A stretch of DNA of 64,000 bases from Verrucomicrobiia bacterium (GCA_019634625.1 JAHCBA010000001.1:1-64000), one strand, 5' to 3'. Counted from the first letter of the stretch, positions 26,423 through 36,230 are shown. The notes: a model not told the origin generated them from the sequence alone. Program-made: numbers and translations.

Positions 26423-28870
26423 AGCCGGATCCGCCCGCCCGCCCGCCTCCACGCAACGCGTCACCTCGTCGATCAGCGCCCGGATCGGAAACGGCTTCTG
26501 CAGGAACGCCACCGGCCCGCCCCACGCCCGCTCCGCATCCTCCCGCTGCGACGGCATCCCGCTCACCGCCACCACCGGCACCGCTCCGTTCAACCGCCGA
26601 AACGCCGCGATCGCCGACGCTCCGTCCAGGTACGGCATCATCATGTTCACCACCACCACCCCGATCTCCGCGTGGCGTCGCCCGAAGATCGAGATCGCTT
26701 CGGCCCCGTCCCGCGCCGTGATGACCTGATACCCGGATCGTTCCAGGGTCACCCGCGCGAGTTCCCGGATCGCATCCTCGTCGTCCGCCACCAGAACCCA
26801 CTGCCGCCCTCCCTCCTGCGCCGCCGGGGGCAAACCGCCCCCCACATCCACCCCGGACGTCTCCGGACTCGCCGGCAGGTGAACCCTGAACGCAGATCCC
26901 CTTCCCACCTCCGTCTCGTACAGGACAAACCCCTTGTGCCCGCGCACGATCCCCTGAACCGTCGAAAGGCCCAGCCCGCTCCCCTGACCCTGCGGCTTCG
27001 TCGTGAAGAACGGATCGAAAATGCGATTCGCCACGTCCGGCGCAATCCCGCTTCCGCTGTCCGCCACCTCCAGCACCACATACCGCCCCGGGATGGCCTC
27101 CTGAACCGTCCCCAATCGTGCCGCATCCAGTTCAACGTTCCCGATCGACAACCCCAGCGTCCCCCCGCGGGGCATCGCATCGCGTGCGTTCACACACAGG
27201 TTCAGGATCACCTGGTGCAGTTGCGTGGCATCCCCCACCACCGGCCATAGCAACGCCGGCACCTTGACCTGGACCTCGATCGATTTCGGAAAGGTCTCCC
27301 GCAGGATGGTGGCCGTCTCCTTCAACAAATGCCGCAGATCCAGCGGCACCTGCGCCCCGTCCGCACCCCGCCCGAATTGAAGCAACTGCCGGATGATGTC
27401 CGCCCCCCGTCGCGCACTCCGGGTCAGCAGGTCCAGAAATCGTTCCCCCTCCGTCCCCGCCACCGCCGTCCGCAGCAGATCCGCCACCATCTGCACCGGC
27501 GTCAGGACGTTGTTCAGATCGTGCGCAATCCCGCACGCCAACGTCCCCAGACTCTCCAGTCGCTGTCCCCGGAACACCTGCCGCTCCAACTGTCGCTTCT
27601 CCGTGACGTCCGTCCCCACCAGCAGGATGGACCTCGATTGCCCGTCGGCGTCCCGCATCGCGCTCGCCCGGGCCTCCACCGTCAAGGGTTCGCCCCCGGG
27701 GCGGAACGACTGCAATTCGCCATCCCAGTGGCCTTCCTGCGTCACGGCCTTTCGAATCGCCGCCCAATACCGGCTCGCCCCGCCCAGCACCACGCCGGCC
27801 GCCATCTGCCCCACCGCCTCCTCCGCAGACCACCCGAACAGCCGCTCCGCACCCCGGTTCCAGTACCGGATCCGACCCTCCAGATCCGTCACGCAGATCG
27901 CATCCTGCGCCGCCGCCAACAGCGCCGCCTGTTCCCGCACCCGCTCCTCCGCCAACCGCGCCGCCGTCACATCCTCGATCCCCACCAGCACCATCGACCT
28001 CCCCTGGCTGCGCACCGGGCACGACGACACCAGCATCGTCACCTCCACCGGCAATCCGCCACGCAACAGCTTCTGCCGCACCTCGCGCCGACGGTGGACC
28101 GTCCCGTGCCGCATCGTGTCCTCCATCACCGCCCTCAATCCACACCCCTGGCACGCCTCCCCCAATCCGCAGTCGGGCGGTCCCTCCAGTTCGCCCCAAC
28201 ACCCCATCAACTCGCTCGCCCGCCAATCCCGGCACGGCCCCTCCTCCACGCCGAAATACTCCATCGCCGCCGCATTCATCCGGCGCACACGGCCGTCCTC
28301 GCCGAAGACAACCTGGATGCCGGACGACCCGAAGAACATCGCCTCCAATTCGCTCTCCTCCCCCCCGGGGGCCGGCAGCGATCCGTCCGCCAGTTCCTCC
28401 CCCAGCGCCACCAATCCGTGCACCTCCCCCCCACCCGTCCGCACCACCACATAACTCCATCGGACCAGCCGGGTCTCGCCGCTCCGCGTCCGGACCGCAC
28501 TTTCCCGGCGGCGCGGCACCGCCTTCCCCGCCCGGAATCGCTCCAATACCTCGCGCTCCCGCCCCGATTCCGGCGGTGGAACCATCGCCGTCACCCAGTC
28601 CCGCCCCGTCACCTCGGCAGCCCGCCATCCCGCCAGCTCGGCAAGACGCTGGTTGACCGTCCGGATGCGCCCCTCCCGGTCGAGTTCCACCGCCAGCAAG
28701 GGCAGATCCTCGAACAAGTCCGGCCACGGCGGGGTGACACCGTCCGCGCCCACCGGACGCGTCATCGCCAACTCGTCCGCTCGATCGTTGATTGCAGTCC
28801 CCATCGTGGATGGTTCGTCGCCCGCGGATAGGACCCCTTCCCGGATCGTTGCCCGATCCCCCTTCCCCAT
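26414..28870 (-). CDS. PAS-domain hybrid histidine kinase with mutated receiver
   Basis: An 818-residue soluble kinase. Three PAS-type domains (about 45-160, 170-305 and 315-425) precede the H-box ACGIAHDLNNVLTPV (His450), HATPase (NLCVNARDAMP, DSGSGI, GSGLGLS) and a C-terminal receiver (about 692-805). The receiver keeps its acidic pair (VADDED) and LQKPF lysine, but residue 742 is Asn in VVNMMMPYLDG where the phosphoacceptor Asp should be. The second PAS has a CxxC cluster (CGLGEACQGCGL) that could bind metal. The ATG at 28870 has AGAGGGG 8 nt upstream. It lies 550 bp downstream of cheW. Confidence 0.9.
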   Translation of the reverse strand: MGKGDRATIREGVLSAGDEPSTMGTAINDRADELAMTRPVGADGVTPPWPDLFEDLPLLAVELDREGRIRTVNQRLAELAGWRAAEVTGRDWVTAMVPPPESGREREVLERFRAGKAVPRRRESAVRTRSGETRLVRWSYVVVRTGGGEVHGLVALGEELADGSLPAPGGEESELEAMFFGSSGIQVVFGEDGRVRRMNAAAMEYFGVEEGPCRDWRASELMGCWGELEGPPDCGLGEACQGCGLRAVMEDTMRHGTVHRRREVRQKLLRGGLPVEVTMLVSSCPVRSQGRSMVLVGIEDVTAARLAEERVREQAALLAAAQDAICVTDLEGRIRYWNRGAERLFGWSAEEAVGQMAAGVVLGGASRYWAAIRKAVTQEGHWDGELQSFRPGGEPLTVEARASAMRDADGQSRSILLVGTDVTEKRQLERQVFRGQRLESLGTLACGIAHDLNNVLTPVQMVADLLRTAVAGTEGERFLDLLTRSARRGADIIRQLLQFGRGADGAQVPLDLRHLLKETATILRETFPKSIEVQVKVPALLWPVVGDATQLHQVILNLCVNARDAMPRGGTLGLSIGNVELDAARLGTVQEAIPGRYVVLEVADSGSGIAPDVANRIFDPFFTTKPQGQGSGLGLSTVQGIVRGHKGFVLYETEVGRGSAFRVHLPASPETSGVDVGGGLPPAAQEGGRQWVLVADDEDAIRELARVTLERSGYQVITARDGAEAISIFGRRHAEIGVVVVNMMMPYLDGASAIAAFRRLNGAVPVVAVSGMPSQREDAERAWGGPVAFLQKPFPIRALIDEVTRCVEAGGRADPAEP

Positions 28871-29422
28871 CCCAACAACCCCTCTTTACCTAACGAACCC
28901 ACCACAGAAAACCAAAAGTGGGTGAGTTGGAGGCAAGTGAATTCGCTACGTAAATACACTCCCGTCAGGTCGCGTAGCGCCATGCAAGGGGCGCACGCGA
29001 GGCCCCACCCCCTCCGAAGCCCCTGCACAGATCGGATCGGTGCAGGGTCCGCGCAGGACCCGTACCTCCCAACGCCCCGCCCCCCCCGATCGCCGGCTTA
29101 GGTCCGCTCGTCCCCCGCCGCCATCGGCGTTTCCACACGACATTCCAGGATCCACTCCGTGTATTCCCACTGCAGCACCGGCACGCTCCTCGCCCCCATG
29201 TCCGACTCCGGCGCCCCCCCCTTCCCGCCGGCAATCCGCGCCCGCCCGACCTCCACATCCTCGGTCTGCGTCGCCTCCCCGGGACAATGCGTCGGACGGG
29301 CGGACACGACAGGGACGGATCGAAGTTCGAAGCTGGGGCGCTGACGCATGGTGCGGAGGAATGAGAGGGATTGGGAACCAGGCCGGACCGGCAACCTGCG
29401 CCGGAACCGTGGCCCCGGATGT
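28871..29422. other. Spacer between cheW and PAS kinase
   Basis: About 550 bp with no gene I can call confidently. A minus-strand frame at 29098-29394 has a short plausible stretch (LQWEYTEWILECR) but no ribosome binding site. A hairpin CCTGCAC...GTGCAGG lies near 29022-29046. It may hold the promoter of the kinase at 28870. Confidence 0.5.
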
Positions 29423-29926
29423 TCAGGTCTGAAGTCCAGGCGGGATGGCGTCGGTTCCGATCACCTTGTCGATGTCGAGCAACGTCTTGACCCCACCCTT
29501 GATCTTGGCCATTCCCAGCAGGCATCCCGTGTCCTCGGTGGCCCCGAAATCCGGCGTCGGCTCGATGTCCGCCGCCGCGATCTGGATCACCTCCTCCACC
29601 GCATCCACGATCACCCCGTTCTGCGCACTGGAACCGTTGGGCAGCTCGACCCGTACGACGACAATGCACGTCCGCTCGGTGGCGTCCGCCACCGGAAGTC
29701 CGAACTTCATCCGCAGATCGATGACCGGGATGATCTTTCCCCGCAGGTTGATGACGCCCCGGATGTGGGCCGGCATCTGGGGCACCGAGGTGATGTCCGT
29801 GTACCGGATGATCTCGCGGATCTTCAGCACCTGGACGCCGTACGACTCGCGCCCAAGCAGGAACGTCAGGTACTTGCCGGCCACCGCGTGCTCAGCCGAT
29901 TGAATGGAGGGTAGGGTCTCTGTCAT
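29423..29926 (-). CDS. cheW: Chemotaxis adaptor CheW
   Basis: A 167-residue CheW-like protein that couples receptors to CheA. It shows the family pattern KYLTFLLGRESYGVQVLKIREI, ITSVPQMPAHIRGVINLRGKIIPVIDLRMKFG and the closing VKTLLDIDKVIG. The ATG at 29926 is chosen over the longer open frame because AGAAGGA lies 6 nt upstream and the extension is low-complexity. It is 115 bp downstream of cheA. Confidence 0.95.
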   Translation of the reverse strand: MTETLPSIQSAEHAVAGKYLTFLLGRESYGVQVLKIREIIRYTDITSVPQMPAHIRGVINLRGKIIPVIDLRMKFGLPVADATERTCIVVVRVELPNGSSAQNGVIVDAVEEVIQIAAADIEPTPDFGATEDTGCLLGMAKIKGGVKTLLDIDKVIGTDAIPPGLQT

Positions 29927-30041
29927 AGTCCTTCTTCTGTTTGCCCCGGATGCGCCGATCCGGTGCCTTCTTCCTGAGTATCGGAGGGAACCCGCGAAAC
30001 GTGAGTCTCCGTCCGGGCCGGCGCACCCCGCAGGGCCTCGG

Positions 30042-32270
30042 TCAGGCCGCCATCGCCAGGGCACCCGCCCGGGATGTCCCCAACTGCTCGACATCCAGGA
30101 TCAATCCCACGCGCCCGTCGCCCAGAATGGCCGCGCCCGACAGTCCGGCACTCCGTTTGAACGTCTCGCCCAGGCTCTTGATCACCACCTCCTGCTTGCC
30201 CAGCAGATCGTCCACCAGGATGCCCCGTGCGTCCCGTTCGGATTCCACCACGATCACGATGCCCTGGGTCGCATCCGCCGACCGCGGCGTCAGCCCGAAC
30301 AAGGCGTGCAACCGCAGCAGCGGCAGCAACCGCCCCCGCACGTTGATCACCTCCGTCCGCCCCTGCACCGTCGAGATCATGTCCGCCGTCGGCCGGAACG
30401 ACTCCCGCACGGTCAGTGTCGGCACAATGTACCGGTGCGGCCCGATCCCCACGATCATCCCGTCGATGATCGCCAACGTCAGCGGCAGATGAATCGTAAA
30501 CCGCGATCCGCGCCCGGGCGTCGAACTGATCTCCACCCGGCCCCGCAACTTCTCGATGTTCCGCCGCACGACGTCCATCCCCACACCCCGCCCCGACAGG
30601 TCCGTGACCTTTTCCGCCGTCGAAAATCCCGGGGCAAACACCAGGTTGAACACCTCGCTGTCCGTCAACTCGCTCCCCTCGGCCAGGATCCCCTTCTCCA
30701 CCGCCTTCCGGTGGATCCGCTCCCGGTTCAACCCGGCCCCGTCATCCTCCACCTCAATGACAATGTTGCCGCCCTGGTGAAACGCCCGCAGATGGATGAC
30801 CCCGTGCGGCGACTTGCCCGCCGCCAACCGCTTCTCCGCCGTCTCGATGCCGTGATCCACCGCGTTCCGGATCATGTGCACCAGCGGATCGCTGATCTCC
30901 TCCACAATGGTCCGGTCCAGTTCCGTCTCCTCCCCGCTCATCCGCAATTCGACATGCTTGCCCGCCTTCACCGAGACGTCCCGCACCAGCCGGGTCATTT
31001 TCTGGAAGGTGGACCGGATCGGAACCATCCGCAGCGACATCGCCACCCGCTGAAGATCCTTGGTGATCCGTCCCAACTGCCCGAGGTTCCGGCTCAAGAC
31101 GCGACTCTCCAAGCTCGCAAGGTCCGGATCCTGCATCACCAGGGACTGCGCGATGACCATCTCCCCCACCATGTCCACCAGCGCGTCGAGCTTCTGCGTG
31201 TCCACTTTCACGGTGGTCGCCCCCCGCCCGGCGCCACCCGCCTCCGCCAGCGACGCGGATCCGGTGCCCACGGAGGCCTTCGCCACGTCGGCCGCAGCCC
31301 CGCTCGATCCGTCTTCCTCCCCCCCGGACGCCCCGGGCCCGACCGGGCCCCTCACGACGGGTTCGACGGCCGCTGCCGGCCCGGCGGCCATCACCGCCCG
31401 CACCCGGCCCAGCACGGTGCCGGTCGGCACGAAGATCGGCTCATCCTCCTGCCGGCCGCTCAACCGCGTCTCGATCTCCCCGACAAACCGCTTGAGGATG
31501 TCACCGCCGGCAAGGATCAGGTTGATCACCCCGGAGTCGATCGCCAGCCGTCCCTGGCGCGCCAGGTCCAGCAGCGATTCCAGCTCGTGCGCCAACCGGT
31601 TGATCGGGCGGAGATTCAGAAAGCCCGATCCTCCCTTGAACGTGTGAAACGCCCGGAAGATCGAGTTCAACGTCGCCGAGTCCGTCGGGTTCTCCTCCAG
31701 CGTGAGCACCCCCAGCTCGATGTTCTGCAGATGCTCGTGCGACTCGTTGGCAAACTCCCGCAGCAACTCGGCGTCGCACGCCAGGTTCAGTAGAAACGCC
31801 TCCTCCTCCGACTCGTCCCCGTTCGCTTTCGTCAACGGGGGCGCGACCGCCGCTTCGTCCCTTTCCGCACCCGCCGCCGCACCTTCCGCAGCGTGCGCGC
31901 CATCCGCGCCATCCGCGCCATCCGCGCCGTCCGCCCCCGCGTCCGGCGTGGCCGGCAGCGGCCCGCCAGCCCCCACGGCCATCGCGCCCGCCTGCATCCA
32001 TTCCACCCACTCCCGCAGGCGCCCCAGGGTCTCTTCATCGAAGTTTCCCCGCCGGAGCGCCTCGTCCACCACGCCCCGTCCCCGCACACACATCGCCGCG
32101 AACGATTCCGGCAGATCGAGACCCGACACGGTCTCCTCGATGTCTCCCAGCAGGCTGTTGATCGGAAGCAACCCGCCATCCTGACCCGGCTGGGCCAGAA
32201 CGAGCTCCAGCGCAACCTTGTCGATCGACTGGGTCAGGGCGTTCAGCTGGGGGCGGTCCGGGCAGTCCAT
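30042..32270 (-). CDS. cheA: Chemotaxis histidine kinase CheA
   Basis: A 742-residue kinase: N-terminal helical region, Hpt domain (about 160-270, phosphoacceptor His209 in FRAFHTFKGGSGF), dimerisation domain (about 350-420), HATPase (DPLVHMIRNAVDHGIE, DDGAGL, GRGVGMDVVR) and a CheW-like domain (about 600-735). A (Asp-Gly-Ala) repeat sits in the linker near 115. CheY- and CheB-binding P2 is not evident. The start at 32270 is preferred: GAAGGA lies 9 nt upstream, and upstream ATGs at 32297 and 32279 fall at or immediately after the predicted transcription start. cheW follows. Confidence 0.95.
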   Translation of the reverse strand: MDCPDRPQLNALTQSIDKVALELVLAQPGQDGGLLPINSLLGDIEETVSGLDLPESFAAMCVRGRGVVDEALRRGNFDEETLGRLREWVEWMQAGAMAVGAGGPLPATPDAGADGADGADGADGAHAAEGAAAGAERDEAAVAPPLTKANGDESEEEAFLLNLACDAELLREFANESHEHLQNIELGVLTLEENPTDSATLNSIFRAFHTFKGGSGFLNLRPINRLAHELESLLDLARQGRLAIDSGVINLILAGGDILKRFVGEIETRLSGRQEDEPIFVPTGTVLGRVRAVMAAGPAAAVEPVVRGPVGPGASGGEEDGSSGAAADVAKASVGTGSASLAEAGGAGRGATTVKVDTQKLDALVDMVGEMVIAQSLVMQDPDLASLESRVLSRNLGQLGRITKDLQRVAMSLRMVPIRSTFQKMTRLVRDVSVKAGKHVELRMSGEETELDRTIVEEISDPLVHMIRNAVDHGIETAEKRLAAGKSPHGVIHLRAFHQGGNIVIEVEDDGAGLNRERIHRKAVEKGILAEGSELTDSEVFNLVFAPGFSTAEKVTDLSGRGVGMDVVRRNIEKLRGRVEISSTPGRGSRFTIHLPLTLAIIDGMIVGIGPHRYIVPTLTVRESFRPTADMISTVQGRTEVINVRGRLLPLLRLHALFGLTPRSADATQGIVIVVESERDARGILVDDLLGKQEVVIKSLGETFKRSAGLSGAAILGDGRVGLILDVEQLGTSRAGALAMAA

Positions 32271-32301
32271 GGGTTGCATTCCTTCGTTACCTTCCATGAA
32301 T

Positions 32302-32329
32302 GCATCGGCACCCGCCGCTCCGGACTTGA
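32302..32329 (-). promoter_or_regulatory. Sigma-28 (FliA)-type promoter of cheA
   Basis: Minus strand: TCAAGTCC, 12 bp, GCCGATGC, one base longer in the spacer than the other copies here. The transcription start should fall near 32295, giving cheA a leader of about 25 nt with a GAAGGA ribosome binding site. Confidence 0.65.
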
Positions 32330-32346
32330 GAATCCCTCCACGCCCC

Positions 32347-32503
32347 GTGCCCCGGAATCGTGGGGAAAGGTGCGAGCTTCGCGAAGCCTCGCCTCCGAGG
32401 GCCGGGTCCCACGAGGCCGCAACGGTGTGGAGCCTTGGGTTCAGGACTCGCGGGGCTCGTCCCTCCGATTCCCCGCCTCCTCACCCCCAACTCCGCGAGG
32501 CAC
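32347..32503 (-). repeat. Dispersed ~160-bp repeat, copy B
   Basis: Minus-strand copy of the repeat also found at 44676, 48459 and (partly) 60377. It contains the core AATCGGAGGGACGAGCCCCG and the flanks GAACCCAAGGCTCCACACCG and CACGATTCCGGGGCAC. It fills most of the 32298-32530 spacer upstream of the cheA promoter. Confidence 0.85.
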
Positions 32504-32530
32504 CGCGCCGCCCCCCCCGGCCGGCCCCCT

Positions 32531-33820
32531 TCAGCAGTACACCACCAGGGACTGGGCGATCGGCTGGATCCGATGATGGTTCCGCAGCTTGTCGATCGAG
32601 GTCTCGTTCAGCTCCCGCCCATCCGGAACCAGCAGGATCCCGTTGGCCGTGTAAATGCCCTTGGCCAGCACCATGCCCGGCTTCAATTCCCCCAGCGAAA
32701 CCTCCCGCTGCCGCCGTGGAATCGATGCCCCGGGAAGGCACCGCATGAAAACCAGCACCGCTTCCGGATCGTAGGCGCCCCCCCCCTGGTCGTGCACGGT
32801 CTGAACCGTGGTCGCATGGTCGTGCGGGCTGGCCGCATACCCCACCGCCACCGCCAGCAGCCGCCCCAGCCACGGTATCTCCTCCCCCGCCAGTCCCGCC
32901 GGATACCCGCGCCCGTCGTGCCGCTCATGATGGGTCCGGATCGCCACCCGCACCGCCTCCAGGCTCCCGACAAAGGAGGCCAGCTCCTCCCCAAGGATGG
33001 GGTGCTGCTCGATGAGCGCCCGCTCGGCGTCATTCAGCGTTTCCGGTGCCTGCTGCCAACGCGCGATCAGCCGCCGCGGAATCCCCACCAGCCCGACATC
33101 GTGCAGCCATGCCGCAATCCCCAGCGACCGTCGCTCCTCCCCGGTCAGACCCGCCGCCACCCCCATCGACCGGCACAACTCGAAGACCCGCCGCGCCTGC
33201 GTCCCGAGCGTCGGGTAAAAGGTCTCCATCGTCTTCACGCACAGCTCCACCGAATGGTCCAGGTTGCGCTCCAACGCCCGATTCAACCGCTCCAACTGCT
33301 CGTTCTGTTCCGCCACCCGACGCACCTGGTCCTCCAGCCGCCCGTTCAACTCCTGGAGCGACGCGTTCATCGCCTCCGTCTCGGCCCGCAACTGCGTGTT
33401 GCGCGCCATCAGGTCGTACCGCTGCGCCGCACTCTCGATCGCCCCAAGAAACTCCTCGCGCAGCCACGGCTTGATGATGAACCGGTAGATCTCCCCCTTG
33501 TTGATCGCCTCGATCACCGTCCCCAGGTTCAGCACCGCGGTGATCAGGATCCGCGTCGCGTTCGGCTGCTTCTCCTTGGCGTGACCCAGAAATTCCAATC
33601 CCGTCATCCCCGGCATCTGCTGGTCGGTGATGATCACCGCAAAGGCCTGCTCCTCCAGAAACCGGACCGCCTCCTCCGCATCCCCCGTCGCCACCACCTC
33701 GTACCCCGCCCGCAGCAGCGTCTCCCGCAACGCCACCAGCACGATCTCCTCGTCGTCCACCACCAGCAGGCGGCGTGACGGCGAGACACCGGTCGGATTT
33801 CCAGGAACAGGCGTGGACAC
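32531..33820 (-). CDS. RpfG-like response regulator with HD-GYP domain
   Basis: A 429-residue protein. Receiver (about 15-130, phosphoacceptor D66 in IITDQQMPGMTG), coiled coil (about 140-190) and HD-GYP domain (about 190-340) with HD at 240-241 and the signature HHERHDGRGYP at 297-307. HD-GYP enzymes hydrolyse cyclic di-GMP. The lysine of the usual HDxGK motif is Leu244 (HDVGLVGIP). A C-terminal extension (about 345-429; LGELKPGMVLAKGIYTANG) is common in this subgroup. The gene abuts the upstream kinase at 33821, its likely partner. Confidence 0.92.
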   Translation of the reverse strand: MSTPVPGNPTGVSPSRRLLVVDDEEIVLVALRETLLRAGYEVVATGDAEEAVRFLEEQAFAVIITDQQMPGMTGLEFLGHAKEKQPNATRILITAVLNLGTVIEAINKGEIYRFIIKPWLREEFLGAIESAAQRYDLMARNTQLRAETEAMNASLQELNGRLEDQVRRVAEQNEQLERLNRALERNLDHSVELCVKTMETFYPTLGTQARRVFELCRSMGVAAGLTGEERRSLGIAAWLHDVGLVGIPRRLIARWQQAPETLNDAERALIEQHPILGEELASFVGSLEAVRVAIRTHHERHDGRGYPAGLAGEEIPWLGRLLAVAVGYAASPHDHATTVQTVHDQGGGAYDPEAVLVFMRCLPGASIPRRQREVSLGELKPGMVLAKGIYTANGILLVPDGRELNETSIDKLRNHHRIQPIAQSLVVYC

Positions 33821-35809
33821 TTAGCGGCCGAGGATTTTCCCCAGCTTCTCCAGCACCACCGGCGGAGACAACTCCGGAGTCAGAACCAAGTCCGAAAGCG
33901 CCAGCAGCCCGGCATCCAGTTCGTCCCGGTCCCGCCCGATCGGCCGCAACACCACCCGCAACCCCGGCTGCACCTTCCTCCACGCCTCCACATGCGGCCC
34001 CAACACCACCCCCGTCGTGTCGAGCAGCAGGAACAACCCCCCGTAAACGTAGTCGCCCGCCGACAGGAATTCGGTCGCCCTCTCCAGCGTGTGGACCGTC
34101 GCCACATGGTACCCCCCCGTCCGCAGCACCTCCGCCACCTCGTCGAACAGCCGGCTCGGCGGCCCGTACAGCAGAAGCGCCGGCCGGGTCGCCGGTCGCG
34201 ACTCCGGCATCGCCACCCGCTCCGCCTCCGAGAAATCCGCCTCCGGCAGGCACACGTGAAAACTCGTCCCCTGCCCCTGGGTGGACTCCACCTGAATCCC
34301 GCCCCGATGCTTCTCCGCAAACAGCCGCGCGTTGTACAACCCCAGCCCCGATCCCTTGCTCCCGGACTTGGTGGTGAAAAACGGATCGAACAGCAGGTCC
34401 AGGTGCGCCGGCTTGATCCCGCACCCGGTGTCCTGGACGGTCAGACACACACAGGGAAAGGCCGGCGTCACCCCGTGGAATCGACCCGTCGCCGGCGGCG
34501 CAATCAGCCGCGCCGTCCGAAACACCAGCCGCCCGCGCTCCGGCATCGCATCCGCCGCGTTCAACGCCAGGTTCACGATCACCTGCCGGATCTCGAACGC
34601 ATCCACGTACACCGGCAACTGCGCCCCGGTCAGGTCGGGCGCGATCACAATCCGCCGGGGAATCACCTTCCGCACCAGTTCCATCAACTCCCCCACCACC
34701 TGGTTGAGATCGTGATAGTTCCTCTCCCCCGGCTTGCCCAGGTGCAGATTCACGATCCGATGCACCAGCTGGCTCGCCTGCAGCGAACTCTTCCGGATCA
34801 ATCCCAACCCCTCGTGAAACGCGTGCCCGGGCTCGATCTGGCTCAGGAACGATTCGCTCAGCGAATGAATCCCCGCCATCACGTTGCTGAAATCGTGCGC
34901 CAACCCCATCGTCAGCACCCCCAGCGTCTCCTTCCACGCCGCCGACGTCAGCAGCTTCTCCGCCAGGGTCTGCCGCGTCACATCCAGCCACACCCCCTCG
35001 TACCCCAGCACCAGCCCCCCTCCACTCACCACCGGCTGCCGATGCTCCAGCACATAACTCACCCGGCCCGTCCCCAGATTGCGCACCCGGAAGGTCGTGG
35101 TGACGCTCTCCCGACGGTGCGCCGCCCGCGTGATCCTCTGCTGGAGCTCGACCGCATCCCCCTCATGCACCACGTCCCAAAACCGGCCCCGCTGCTGCCG
35201 CCATTCACCCGCCTCCAGCCCCGTCAGTTCCCCAATCCGTCCGCTCACCGATTCCATCGAGAAATCGGCCCGCTGGCTGAAAATCACCCCGGGCCAGTGC
35301 TGCGCCAGCCGCTCCACCTGCGATTCCGCCCGCAGCAGCCGCACAAACATCTCGCGTCCCGCCCCCATCCCTCCAAACCCCTCGCACCACCCCGCCTCCG
35401 CCAATTCCCCACCCCGTGGCAGATTCGCCGCCAGCCGCACCACCCAGCCCACACCCGGCCGCGCCAGTTCCAGCCGGTACGACCCCGCCGGACCGCCCTC
35501 CTCCGCCGCCATCGGCAGATCCACCCGCTCCAATCGCTCCGTACCGGCAAACAACCGCTCCACCGTTCCCGCCCAAGGCGGACATCGTTCCCGCAGCGCC
35601 TCCCGGAAATCCACACCCTCCAGCCGCTCCCGTCGCATCCCCAGCCAGCCGGACATCGCCTCATCGGCCGTCATCACCCGTCCGGCGTCGTCCAGCACCG
35701 CCCACGCCCCGTCCAGCCATTCCCCGCTCCATGCCGCCAGCCCCCCGGATTCCGATCGGTCCCGGATCCCATCCTCCCGCCCCCCTCCCGCTGGTTCCGG
35801 TTCACTCAT
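33821..35809 (-). CDS. PAS sensor histidine kinase with C-terminal pseudo-receiver
   Basis: A 662-residue soluble kinase. Two PAS-like domains (about 30-130 and 165-290), H-box (VLTMGLAHDFSNVMAGIH), HATPase (NLALNAADAMP, DTGCGI, GSGLGLYNARL) and a C-terminal domain (about 545-660) that resembles a receiver without the acidic cluster. It ends next to the HD-GYP regulator start, so the two likely form a kinase-regulator pair. The ATG at 35809 is used; a GTG two codons upstream is possible. Confidence 0.85.
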   Translation of the reverse strand: MSEPEPAGGGREDGIRDRSESGGLAAWSGEWLDGAWAVLDDAGRVMTADEAMSGWLGMRRERLEGVDFREALRERCPPWAGTVERLFAGTERLERVDLPMAAEEGGPAGSYRLELARPGVGWVVRLAANLPRGGELAEAGWCEGFGGMGAGREMFVRLLRAESQVERLAQHWPGVIFSQRADFSMESVSGRIGELTGLEAGEWRQQRGRFWDVVHEGDAVELQQRITRAAHRRESVTTTFRVRNLGTGRVSYVLEHRQPVVSGGGLVLGYEGVWLDVTRQTLAEKLLTSAAWKETLGVLTMGLAHDFSNVMAGIHSLSESFLSQIEPGHAFHEGLGLIRKSSLQASQLVHRIVNLHLGKPGERNYHDLNQVVGELMELVRKVIPRRIVIAPDLTGAQLPVYVDAFEIRQVIVNLALNAADAMPERGRLVFRTARLIAPPATGRFHGVTPAFPCVCLTVQDTGCGIKPAHLDLLFDPFFTTKSGSKGSGLGLYNARLFAEKHRGGIQVESTQGQGTSFHVCLPEADFSEAERVAMPESRPATRPALLLYGPPSRLFDEVAEVLRTGGYHVATVHTLERATEFLSAGDYVYGGLFLLLDTTGVVLGPHVEAWRKVQPGLRVVLRPIGRDRDELDAGLLALSDLVLTPELSPPVVLEKLGKILGR

Positions 35810-35845
35810 TCGCACGGACGGTCTTGCTCCTCGTCGAGTCGCCCC

Positions 35846-36220
35846 TCAGGAATAACACTCCCAGCCCGCCTCGGGCTGTCCGATGAACCCCCGGTGCAGC
35901 CGGCGCAGTTGATGCGTGCTGCGCTCCGCCGCCATCCGCTCCGCTTCCGCCCGGCTCCGACACTCCTCCAGTCGCAGGGCGTTCTCCCGCTCCCCTTCGA
36001 TGAGCTCCCCGAAGACGCGCCGCTCCTCCGCCGTCAGGACCCCGATTCCCGCCCCGCCGCCTTCCGCCTCCTCCCAGACCGCCCCCAGCCGCCGTTTGGC
36101 CTCCTGGGCCAGCAGGACCGCATCCCACGCCCCGGCCTCCATCGAACGAGCCTCATCGCAGGTCGCCCGGCGCCACGCCTCGCACCATGCCGTCACTTCA
36201 AATCGTTCGGTCATGGACAT
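35846..36220 (-). CDS. Small helical protein in fliS operon (possible FliT-type chaperone)
   Basis: A 124-residue, mostly helical, charged protein (AWDAVLLAQEAKRRLGAVWEEAE, LTAEERRVFGELIEGERENALRLEECRS). I do not recognise the family by sequence. It lies 10 bp after fliS, the position of fliT in many genomes, and its size and helix content fit a FliT-like chaperone. The ATG at 36220 has GAAGGAG 5 nt upstream. Confidence 0.55.
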   Translation of the reverse strand: MSMTERFEVTAWCEAWRRATCDEARSMEAGAWDAVLLAQEAKRRLGAVWEEAEGGGAGIGVLTAEERRVFGELIEGERENALRLEECRSRAEAERMAAERSTHQLRRLHRGFIGQPEAGWECYS

Positions 36221-36230
36221 CACGGCTCCT

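Noticed and set aside
29098-29394. 98-residue minus-strand open frame after cheW
   Set aside because: No ribosome binding site, low-complexity content and only a short protein-like stretch; not enough to call a gene.
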